Shown: piece by piece, positions 6,544 through 12,040 of the stretch
How positions within the stretch are numbered: position 1 is the first letter of the stretch
Layout of the letters: every line of letters begins with the position of its first letter
Source of the DNA: Alphaproteobacteria bacterium
GTDB lineage: Bacteria > Pseudomonadota > Alphaproteobacteria > Sphingomonadales > Emcibacteraceae
Direction: 5' to 3'
Length of the DNA: 12,040 nt
NCBI GenBank assembly: GCA_030432815.1
Contig: JAUILB010000061.1
Span: 1 to 12,040 of the forward strand
Made by a program: the position numbers and the translations under genes
The notes under the pieces: generated by a model
Told to the model about the DNA's origin: nothing
Databases searched by the model: none
What the model saw: the letters and a program-made list of their open reading frames with translations, nothing else

Positions 6544-7109
6544 AACACATCTTCCGTAACGGGATTTAGAATTTTTGCCAATTTTTCTTTTCCTCTTGAA
6601 ATATGTGATTTAACAGTGCCAAGGGGCATGTCCATAATTTCTGAAATTTCAGTGTGTGACATGCCATATGTATAACAAAGTGAAATAGCAGAACGTTCAT
6701 TTTTCTTCAGGTATTTGAACGCATTTTCAATATCGATTTTATTAATTAAATCGGTTGTTTCGTCATGGTGGCCATCATTTGTGTTAATTCCGGTATTTTC
6801 ATAATCATCGGTTGGGAAATTCATAAGCGGGTTCGTTGAATTTTTCCGGATATGTGTCAGAAAACATCTATACGCGATGGTAAAAAGCCAGGATTTGAAC
6901 GAACCGGTATTTTTATAGGTTGCGATTTTACGAAATGCATTCAGGAAGGTTTCCTGCGCAAGATCATCAGCCAATGTGTCATTGCCTTTTGTAAGGCGCC
7001 GTAAATAACCGCGGATGGCTAGCTGATATTCACTTACCAGATAGCCAAAATATTTTGGGTTTTTACTGCTAATAGCTGAACGTACCCACTGTTTTTCAGT
7101 TTCGCGCAT
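6537..7109 (-). CDS. ECF-type RNA polymerase sigma factor
   Basis: This 190-residue protein is an extracytoplasmic-function sigma factor, which redirects RNA polymerase to a small set of promoters. Region 2 spans about 24-89, with the core-binding and -10 recognition segments LADDLAQETFLNAFRKIATY and SFKSWLFTIAYRCFLTHIRK. Region 4 spans about 127-178 and contains the helix-turn-helix YGMSHTEISEIMDMPLGTVKSHISRGKEKL (148-177, split across the turn at MDMP). The linker (90-125) is polar and His/Asp/Asn-rich. It starts 13 bases after the DUF6249 gene and overlaps the downstream membrane protein gene by 7 bases, so all three form one leftward operon. No strong binding site precedes the ATG, consistent with coupling to the upstream gene. 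The target promoters cannot be read from this window. Confidence 0.95.
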   Translation of the reverse strand: MRETEKQWVRSAISSKNPKYFGYLVSEYQLAIRGYLRRLTKGNDTLADDLAQETFLNAFRKIATYKNTGSFKSWLFTIAYRCFLTHIRKNSTNPLMNFPTDDYENTGINTNDGHHDETTDLINKIDIENAFKYLKKNERSAISLCYTYGMSHTEISEIMDMPLGTVKSHISRGKEKLAKILNPVTEDVLC

Positions 7110-7122
7110 ATCGTGTTAATGC

Positions 7123-7491
7123 TTATTTATGTTCTTTTAAACCTAAACGATAAACGATGAAATAGCCTATCCCAAGTATAATGGGGAATGCGGAAACGCC
7201 AGTTAAAATTTGTGGTGCTTCATCGTCCGGGACAACTTGTGCAAATATGATAAAAGCAATACCAAAACCAATAAAGAGAACCGATTTTCTAAGATCGGCA
7301 AACGTTGGACTAATAGCGTTAACACCCAGCGCTTTAACTGTTTCCACAGTTAATTGCTGCCCTGCGTCGATTGCTTTGCAAATTGTGTCCTGCACTTTTT
7401 CTTTTTCCTTGTTTTTGTAATAATGTATGCACCAGAAACAGAATGCAATGGTGCCGAAAACGATTAGGGGAGCCAGAAATTGTTCATCCAT
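7123..7491 (-). CDS. DUF6249-family membrane protein, first gene of the ECF sigma operon
   Basis: This 122-residue protein has three membrane segments: about 6-24 (LAPLIVFGTIAFCFWCIHY), 69-86 and 97-115. Between the first two is a soluble loop, KEKEKVQDTICKAIDAGQQL then TVETVKALG and DLRKS. The order of one N-terminal helix, the dTIckAIDaGQqL loop, a DLRk turn and a helical pair matches the DUF6249 family, often found beside ECF sigma genes in alphaproteobacteria and sphingomonads. Its function is unknown. A sensory or anti-sigma-associated role is an inference from position. The ATG has a good binding site (AAAGGAATTAATT). It is divergent from the SYLF-like gene, with about 130 bases between them. 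Confidence 0.82.
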   Translation of the reverse strand: MDEQFLAPLIVFGTIAFCFWCIHYYKNKEKEKVQDTICKAIDAGQQLTVETVKALGVNAISPTFADLRKSVLFIGFGIAFIIFAQVVPDDEAPQILTGVSAFPIILGIGYFIVYRLGLKEHK

Positions 7492-7569
7492 AATTAATTC
7501 CTTTGTGATAATAAAATTATTGAATTACTTAGCTAGACGCTAATTTTGCCACATTTGGATGCAATAAAT

Positions 7570-7597
7570 TTGAAATTAATTATTGGGGTGTTAAAAT
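7570..7597 (+). promoter_or_regulatory. Candidate sigma70-type promoter of the SYLF-like gene
   Basis: TTGAAA (7570-7575) and TAAAAT (7592-7597) are separated by 16 bases. They lie just upstream of the AAGGGAAAAG binding site and the ATG at 7621. The leader would be short (about 15-18 bases). AT-rich context lowers certainty. Confidence 0.4.
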
Positions 7598-7620
7598 AAT
7601 TGAATATAACAAGGGAAAAG

Positions 7621-8169
7621 ATGATGTTTAAAAAGCTTTCAATTTTAATTTTTCTGATCGGGCTGCCGCTTGCGGCGAACGCCAAGATTTCAGAGAAGAA
7701 CCAACGTGAAACGCTTGAAATGCGTCAGGAAGTGCTTGCTCAACTTTATCAAAATAATCCCGAAGCAGAAGATCTGATCGCTAATTCAGAAGGTTATGCC
7801 GTTTTCAATAATGGTGGTGTTAATCTTATATTGCTTTCTGCCGGTAGTGGAAAAGGCATTGCCCATGATAACAAATCCGGCCAGGATACTTTTATGCGCA
7901 TGGCCACGGGTGGTGTAGGTATAGGACTGGGGATCAAGGATTATCGCACCGTTATGATTTTTCACAAACGTGCAATGTTTGATCAGTTTGTGGACAAAGG
8001 CTGGGATTTATCCGGTCAGGCAGACGCCGCGGCAAAAATCGATGATAATGGCGGTGAGGCCAATGCCACCGATTCAGTCGTAAGCGGCATAACCGTTTAT
8101 AACATGACCAAAAAGGGGCTTGCGCTGCAAGCTACCATTCAGGGGACCAAATACTGGAAATGGGACTGA
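7621..8169 (+). CDS. Exported SYLF-like (YSC84-related) lipid-binding-type protein
   Basis: This is a 182-residue exported protein. Residues 1-21 are a signal peptide (MMFKKLSILIFLIGLPLAANA, cut before KISEK). The mature part has SEGYAVFNNGGVNLILLSAG (57-76, in YAVF and GVNL blocks), GKGIAHDNKSGQDTFMRMATGGVGIGLGIKDYRTVMIFHKRAMFDQFVDKGWDLSGQADAAAK (78-139), and a C-terminal block ITVYNMTKKGLALQATIQGTKYWKWD. This glycine-rich pattern, with GYAVF and FVDKGWD, resembles SYLF-domain proteins, some of which bind phosphoinositides or lipids. The bacterial role is unclear. The start was chosen because AAGGGAAAAG lies 5 bases before ATG 7621; ATG 7624 is nearly as good, and a TTG at 7600 has no binding site. 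A strong terminator follows. It is divergent from the ECF sigma operon. Confidence 0.85.
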   Translation: MMFKKLSILIFLIGLPLAANAKISEKNQRETLEMRQEVLAQLYQNNPEAEDLIANSEGYAVFNNGGVNLILLSAGSGKGIAHDNKSGQDTFMRMATGGVGIGLGIKDYRTVMIFHKRAMFDQFVDKGWDLSGQADAAAKIDDNGGEANATDSVVSGITVYNMTKKGLALQATIQGTKYWKWD

Positions 8170-8184
8170 TATCCATATTATAGT

Positions 8185-9378
8185 TTATGAAGATGAGCCC
8201 GGTTTTAACGCAAAATCGGGCTCTTTTTTAATTAATTTAAGACCAAAGACAAGTCTTAGGACATTGATCCTTTTAATGATTATCTCAATCAGAAGAATAG
8301 AAACCGCATAAGTGCCGATAGCAATCAGAGTGAATTCAATCACCCAGTGCAGACCCCACTGTATGATGTGATAACCAATTATAATTGTCACACTTTGATG
8401 AAGGATAAAAAATGGATAAACGATCCCATTCAGGTATTTTAAAGGCGGGTTGGTAAAATTCAGATATTTGCGGGCATATCCGATTAATGTTGCCACCCAG
8501 GACCATTTGATAATCATTTCCACCAAATCCCATGGAATAGTATCAAGAGGTGTATGCAGGTTATATTTGATCAGTAGAATGCCGTAAGAAGCAAAAGCAA
8601 GGATAAGGGAGATAAGGCGAATATTTTCGAAGGCCTGCCAGCACCGTGGCATACGTACAAATATGATCCCGAGTATAAGAATATAAGCATATATAAAATG
8701 CCCGAACCAGTCATCCCATACTGCATGGGTTATATTATTATGACCCGTATATAAATATGCCAAAATATATATGCTAAGAGGAGCCCATAAAATACGCGCC
8801 CCTTTTGTCAGCCACTCTTCAAGGGCAAGCAGATATTTTTTTCCAACGTCACTGTTTATATAAAGAAAAAGCGGGATCAGCAAAATTGTATACATAAAAA
8901 GATACAGCACGTACCACATATGATTATAAGTGGGCCATGGTGTCATCATGCCATCCAGCCAGGTAAAATCGAAATACATGGATGGCCAGAAATCAAAATA
9001 ATTTATGTCAATGAGCCCCTTTTGTATGGCTTCAAAATAAGGTTGCGGTGCGATGACAACGGCGCATGCGAACAATAATGGGATCAACAGTTTTATAATT
9101 CTTTGCCCAAGAAAAGCATTGATAGACATTTTGGTTACCATGAAACTGATGGCAACACCGGATACCAGAAACAAAAGATCAAGCCGCCATGTGGTTGTCA
9201 GCATCATGATTGATTTTAAGAACTCGCTATTATGGCCACTTTCAATATGAAATCCCCAATCTACGAACATCATGCCTGTGTGAAATAATACAAGATATGC
9301 AAATGCCAGCACCCGTAGCCAGTCCAGAAAATATTGGCGTCCGCCAAAGTCTGCTTTTTGCTTACTTAAAGACATCAT
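8185..9378 (-). CDS. Acyltransferase-3 family integral membrane protein (OpgC/MdoC-like)
   Basis: This 397-residue protein has about ten membrane helices and belongs to the acyltransferase-3 family, which moves acyl groups (acetyl, succinyl and others) onto sugars or glycans at the membrane. Seen: RQYFLDWLRVLAFAYLVLFH at 14-33 with the conserved R, D and probable catalytic His33; WRLDLLFLVSG at 64-74; the RIIKLLIPLLFA block with Arg93; and HMWYVLYLFMYT at 153-164, similar to the HLWFL segment of OpgC-type glucan succinyl/acyl transferases. The last 14 codons (KKEPDFALKPGSSS) are read through the terminator of the neighbouring gene, so the C-terminus is probably dispensable. It is divergent from the LytTR regulator and separated from it by the repeat array, which may control it. 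The substrate is unknown. Confidence 0.9.
   Translation of the reverse strand: MMSLSKQKADFGGRQYFLDWLRVLAFAYLVLFHTGMMFVDWGFHIESGHNSEFLKSIMMLTTTWRLDLLFLVSGVAISFMVTKMSINAFLGQRIIKLLIPLLFACAVVIAPQPYFEAIQKGLIDINYFDFWPSMYFDFTWLDGMMTPWPTYNHMWYVLYLFMYTILLIPLFLYINSDVGKKYLLALEEWLTKGARILWAPLSIYILAYLYTGHNNITHAVWDDWFGHFIYAYILILGIIFVRMPRCWQAFENIRLISLILAFASYGILLIKYNLHTPLDTIPWDLVEMIIKWSWVATLIGYARKYLNFTNPPLKYLNGIVYPFFILHQSVTIIIGYHIIQWGLHWVIEFTLIAIGTYAVSILLIEIIIKRINVLRLVFGLKLIKKEPDFALKPGSSS
8195..8229 (+). terminator. Rho-independent terminator of the SYLF-like gene
   Basis: GAGCCCGGTTTT (8195-8206) pairs with AAAATCGGGCTC (8212-8223) over 12 positions with one G-T wobble and a 5-base loop (AACGC), followed by TTTTTT. 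It sits 25 bases after the stop codon. It overlaps the last codons of the opposite-strand acyltransferase. Read leftward it lacks a T tract, so it works as an intrinsic terminator only for the rightward gene. Confidence 0.9.
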
Positions 9379-9443
9379 AAAATACTTTCTATATAAGTTA
9401 TTGATTTTATGATATATTTTTGAATATTTATATCCACAGGAAT

Positions 9444-9557
9444 GGGATAAATGACGTTAATTTGGGATATGCGGGGTTCGGTAGTGATAAGTGGTTATTG
9501 AATTGTGATAAGTGGAAACTATAATGCTATTAATCAAATAACAAAGATTATAAGTGG
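9444..9557. repeat. Phased direct-repeat array (GTGATAAGTGG-like), candidate LytTR operator
   Basis: Five 11-base units lie in the same orientation: GGGATAAATGA (9444), GGGATATGCGG (9464), GTGATAAGTGG (9484), GTGATAAGTGG (9505) and ATTATAAGTGG (9547). Start-to-start spacings are 20, 20, 21 and 42 bases, that is two helical turns or a multiple. The 9526 slot holds only a poor match (5 of 11). The two central units are identical. The last unit ends at the base before the regulator's ATG. LytTR domains are known to bind pairs of about 9-base direct repeats 21-22 bases apart, and the downstream gene encodes such a domain. Binding itself is inferred. Confidence 0.7.
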
Positions 9558-10361
9558 ATGCTGCAACTTCTTAAACGACACTGGAAATTTTTTCTTGTTA
9601 TCTACAGTTTTTATTCTGTCGAAGCGGTTGTGCGGTCCACATCCCTGATTATGGAATATGACCAACGCGGTGTCGCAATTGAAGCATGGAAACCTTTTGT
9701 GTGGGAATTTTCAAGCACGGGAATGGCTTTTTTGCTTGTCCCCTTTATCCTGATGTTTGATGAACGTTACCCGATCGCCAGCGAAAGCTGGCCACGGCGA
9801 CTTATGATGCATATACCGCTTAGTATTATTTATTCATTTTTGCATATTGCGGGCTTTGTTATCATCCGGAAGCTGATATTCATGTCGGTAGATGATGTCT
9901 ATGTTTTTACCGACCTGAATTACACGATCCTTTATGAATACCGTAAGGATTTGATGTCCTATATCAGTATTCTACTGATCATATACGCGTACCGGGAAAT
10001 ACTGCGGTTACGGCACGGCGAAGCGCAAATTGAAAAATCCGACGCCGAAAGGATCATGGTCAGTAAGGCCGGAACATTTAAATTTATTGAGCCCGGTGAC
10101 ATTGAATGGGTCGAAGCGGCGGGCAATTATGTGGAGCTTCATGTGGGGGATGAAACATATATGCTGCGGGCCACCATGAAGGAAATCGAAGAGCGACTGG
10201 GTGAAATGGACTTCGCCCGCATCCACCGTTCAACCATCATCCGGCGGGATCTTCTGGACAGCATCAAACCCGCCACAAGCGGCGATAAAATAATCTACCT
10301 AAAAGACGGAACGGAATTAAGGCTGTCCCGACGGTATAGTGAAAACCTGAATTTGGGGTGA
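9558..10361 (+). CDS. Membrane-anchored LytTR-domain transcriptional regulator
   Basis: This 267-residue protein has an N-terminal membrane domain and a C-terminal LytTR DNA-binding domain. Hydrophobic segments lie at about 11-28, 52-68, 84-106 and 133-147, suggesting four helices. A charged linker (LRLRHGEAQIEKSDAER) leads to the LytTR domain at about 165-266: IMVSKAGTFKFIEPGDIEWVEAAGNYVELHV, then YMLRATMKEIEERLGEMDFARIHRSTIIRR, and the ending LKDGTELRLSRRYSENL, all family hallmarks. No response-regulator receiver domain is present, so signals must come through the membrane part. The ATG has no usual binding site; the repeat unit TAAGTGG touches it, and no earlier in-frame start exists after the stop at 9531. 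The array upstream suggests autoregulation. Confidence 0.93.
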   Translation: MLQLLKRHWKFFLVIYSFYSVEAVVRSTSLIMEYDQRGVAIEAWKPFVWEFSSTGMAFLLVPFILMFDERYPIASESWPRRLMMHIPLSIIYSFLHIAGFVIIRKLIFMSVDDVYVFTDLNYTILYEYRKDLMSYISILLIIYAYREILRLRHGEAQIEKSDAERIMVSKAGTFKFIEPGDIEWVEAAGNYVELHVGDETYMLRATMKEIEERLGEMDFARIHRSTIIRRDLLDSIKPATSGDKIIYLKDGTELRLSRRYSENLNLG

Positions 10362-10572
10362 TTAAAACTAATTCCCCATCAATGATATTCTTAAATTGCA
10401 ACTAGTGAAAGTAACCCTAATTACAACGTATTATGGGGGCACTACTAAGGTAATTTTTTAGTGGAAAAAGTTTCCAAAAGAAATGTAGTTAATGTAATGT
10501 TGAACGAATAAACGCAAAGAAAATTATAAAGATTTAATTATCACCAGCCATGTTGACTAAGGGGAGAAGCTC

Positions 10573-11757
10573 ATGACCAATAAAATTATCAAAATATTTT
10601 TTGTAGGCGCATTACTGAATTTTGCCAGCATTGCTAATGCGGCAGATGAGTTTGTAATGCTCCAAGGCTATCAAATAGATAAACAAAATGATCCAAAAAT
10701 GAGTGAAAGAGAAGCTAATATAGCAGTGGCCAGTACTGCTGAGGCTCTTGACTACGCTATACATGCGTTTGCAGAAAGTGTTGGCAACGAGGCGGCTGAA
10801 GAAATATTGAAAATTTTGTTCCCGACAAAGGAAGATTTTCCCTTACAAGACGAAGATTCATTATTTAAGAATCATAATGAAATAGTCAAACAATTATCTG
10901 AAACCAATAAAGCAACACCCTATGTTATTTATTTCACAACTGAAGCAATGCGTGTGAATACGCCCGAGCAGTCAATGGTTTGGAAGTTGGCCAATGGCGG
11001 CAGTACGGCTTATATGGCCTTTGCTGACCACGCTAAAAAGGAGGTGACGCAGTTAACTAACCTGACAAATGTTGGGAAATTAAACATGCTTTCTGCCGAA
11101 TACTCTGGTTTGGAATCTTCCTCAACGGGCAATTCCAAAGAAATTTCGGGTGTAAATACGTCAGAATATAACTATTCATTCACGGTAACGATGAATGGTC
11201 CCATGAGTCTTGGTAACATTTTTACAAACCCAAGCGGAGGATCACCAAATTCTGCCATTTCAAGTCGGACTAGCGGCGTATCCTGGTTATCTAAAGACAT
11301 TCCCGGTTATGCCATAATTAAAGAATTTTTCGGCAGGTTTGCCAGCGGAACAGAAAATGATAATCAAGGCCTTATGAACAGTGCTTTTGCTGGCTTTTTT
11401 CGTAGCATGAGCGATATGATTAATCTGGGGTTTCCGATGAAAGATTCCCGCTTCATAATGACTAGTGGCCCCACTTCACCAATGGCACCACCAATTTTAT
11501 TGCCAAGCATAACGGCTAGTCAGGTAGCAGATGTCAGGACATTACCACTGACAGATTCTATGGCTGATTATATCGCGGGTGGGAGATTTCCTGATGATTA
11601 CAATTTTGTTGACCCAACCAAGATGGATGATGGAAGCGATGTAGAATTTGAAATTCCGCCAGAGGTGCAGGAGATGCTTGATCAGATGACACCAGAACAA
11701 AGAAAAATGATGGAAGCTATGGGTCTTGACAATTTGATCAATCAAATGAAGCAATAG
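10573..11757 (+). CDS. Exported protein of unknown function with DUF4412-like core
   Basis: This is a 394-residue exported protein. Residues 1-23 are a signal peptide (MTNKIIKIFFVGALLNFASIANA, cut before ADEF). No family is firmly recognised. The central part resembles the DUF4412 layout: a strand with MRVNTPEQSMVWKLANGG (about 125-143), then AYMAFADHAKKEVTQLTN, then TGNSKEISGVNTSEYNYSF (about 184-204), equivalent to the usual 'tktIaGyktdkY' segment. N-terminal to this is a helical, acidic region, and after it come a Ser/Gly/Pro-rich stretch and an acidic Met-rich tail ending MTPEQRKMMEAMG. The start is firm: AAGGGGAGAAGCTC precedes the ATG. Two weak promoter pairs lie upstream (TTGCAA 10396/TAATTA 10418 and TTGAAC 10500/ATTATA 10523). 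It follows the LytTR gene after 211 bases and is probably a separate unit. Confidence 0.8.
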   Translation: MTNKIIKIFFVGALLNFASIANAADEFVMLQGYQIDKQNDPKMSEREANIAVASTAEALDYAIHAFAESVGNEAAEEILKILFPTKEDFPLQDEDSLFKNHNEIVKQLSETNKATPYVIYFTTEAMRVNTPEQSMVWKLANGGSTAYMAFADHAKKEVTQLTNLTNVGKLNMLSAEYSGLESSSTGNSKEISGVNTSEYNYSFTVTMNGPMSLGNIFTNPSGGSPNSAISSRTSGVSWLSKDIPGYAIIKEFFGRFASGTENDNQGLMNSAFAGFFRSMSDMINLGFPMKDSRFIMTSGPTSPMAPPILLPSITASQVADVRTLPLTDSMADYIAGGRFPDDYNFVDPTKMDDGSDVEFEIPPEVQEMLDQMTPEQRKMMEAMGLDNLINQMKQ

Positions 11758-11793
11758 AAAAACTATTATCCGCGAGATGCTAGTGTTGAGAAT

Positions 11794-11817
11794 GTCTTTT
11801 TTAAAAAGACTTTAATA
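11794..11817 (+). terminator. Weak AT-rich hairpin, possible terminator after the 394-residue exported protein
   Basis: GTCTTTT (11794-11800) and AAAAGAC (11804-11810) pair over 7 bases with a TTA loop, followed by TTTAATA. The stem has only two G-C pairs and the tail is a poor T tract. It lies 36 bases after the stop codon, a sensible place for a terminator. Confidence 0.35.
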
Positions 11818-11923
11818 ATACTCATCTTGCAACTTCGGTGATAATTATTGCGGTCATCATATTCTTGAGACAATGTGTTAGATAATCTGACAATTCAATG
11901 CGTATGACCTGTATGCTAAAATA

Positions 11924-11951
11924 TTGACATTTCGGCGGGGCGGCTTATCGT
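11924..11951 (+). promoter_or_regulatory. Candidate promoter of the right-edge gene
   Basis: A consensus -35 TTGACA (11924-11929) is followed after 16 bases by TATCGT (11946-11951), a weak -10. The spacer is unusually G+C-rich (CGGCGGGGCGGC) for this AT-rich region. The start codon follows about 28 bases later. Confidence 0.45.
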
Positions 11952-11979
11952 TGAAAAGCAATATACAAGGGAGAAAATA

Positions 11980-12040
11980 ATGAAAAGTTTCACAAAAATT
12001 ACACGTATATCACTGCTGGCCGGTGTGGCCGCCATTACCA
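11980..12040 (+). CDS. Exported protein, first 20 codons only (runs off right edge)
   Basis: An ATG at 11980 is preceded by a strong binding site (CAAGGGAGAAAATA). Twenty codons follow without a stop: MKSFTKITRISLLAGVAAIT. The Lys/Arg-containing start followed by a small-residue hydrophobic run is a typical signal peptide opening. Nothing more can be said about its function. Confidence 0.7.
   Translation, partial: MKSFTKITRISLLAGVAAIT

Noticed and set aside
7530..7560. Sigma54-type site (TGGCAAAATTAGCGT on the minus strand) before the DUF6249 gene
   Set aside because: The -24-like TGGCA is present, but the -12 element lacks TTGC and the spacing does not fit.
9444..9557. CRISPR array or replication iterons
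   Set aside because: Units are only 11 bases with 9-10 base gaps, too short for CRISPR. There is no Rep or cas gene, and the neighbouring LytTR gene gives a better explanation.
10354..10378. TGGGG/CCCCA hairpin after the LytTR gene as a terminator
   Set aside because: Five-base stem with a 15-base loop and no T tract downstream; too weak to call.
1..12040. Defence system, toxin-antitoxin pair, prophage or secondary-metabolite cluster
   Set aside because: No nuclease, toxin, phage structural, integrase or synthase genes are visible; the XRE regulator has no toxin-like partner (its neighbour is a convergent C92 hydrolase).

Overview
The window looks like an ordinary chromosomal segment of a free-living, moderately AT-rich alphaproteobacterium, perhaps a marine Kordiimonadales, Emcibacterales or Sneathiellales type. 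The assignment is an inference. It rests on the Cro/CI-type regulator (PDPVDVHVGKRVRLRRM opening), a DUF6249-ECF sigma operon, a SYLF-like exported protein and a membrane-anchored LytTR regulator, all of a kind common in alphaproteobacteria. No phage, transposase, integrase, CRISPR, rRNA or complete tRNA gene is visible.

Left end (1-1933). A leftward two-gene unit encodes an amidohydrolase-superfamily enzyme, best started at a TTG with a strong ribosome binding site, followed 22 bases later by an exported protein cut by the window edge. Upstream of the enzyme, near 1905-1933, lies the 3' end of a tRNA, probably tRNA-Ile, with no 5' two-thirds. It looks like an integration scar, and its polarity would put the inserted DNA to the left.

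Middle left (1934-5563). A permuted papain-like (YiiX/C92 type) cysteine hydrolase converges on an XRE regulator. The regulator has a plausible promoter and a perfect inverted repeat touching its own ribosome binding site. After a 388-base AT-rich gap comes a PhoX-family (DUF839) protein with a Tat-like signal, convergent with a small exported lipocalin-like protein.

Middle (5564-8230). A peptide deformylase homologue has lost two of its three metal ligands (Cys to Ser, His to Tyr). It converges on a leftward operon of DUF6249 membrane protein, ECF sigma factor and a two-TM protein that overlaps the sigma gene and is probably its anti-sigma partner. Divergent from this operon is an exported SYLF-like protein. 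Its intrinsic terminator lies inside the 3' coding end of the next, opposite-strand gene.

Right end (8185-12040). A multi-TM acyltransferase-3 protein diverges from a membrane-anchored LytTR transcription regulator. The space between them carries a phased array of GTGATAAGTGG-like direct repeats 20-21 bases apart, the spacing typical of LytTR operators, so the regulator probably controls itself and perhaps the acyltransferase. Then follow an exported protein of unknown function with a DUF4412-like core, and the first 20 codons of another exported protein.

The strongest items for a second look are the repeat array at 9444-9557, the metal-ligand-deficient deformylase at 5659-6162 and the tRNA remnant at 1905-1933.
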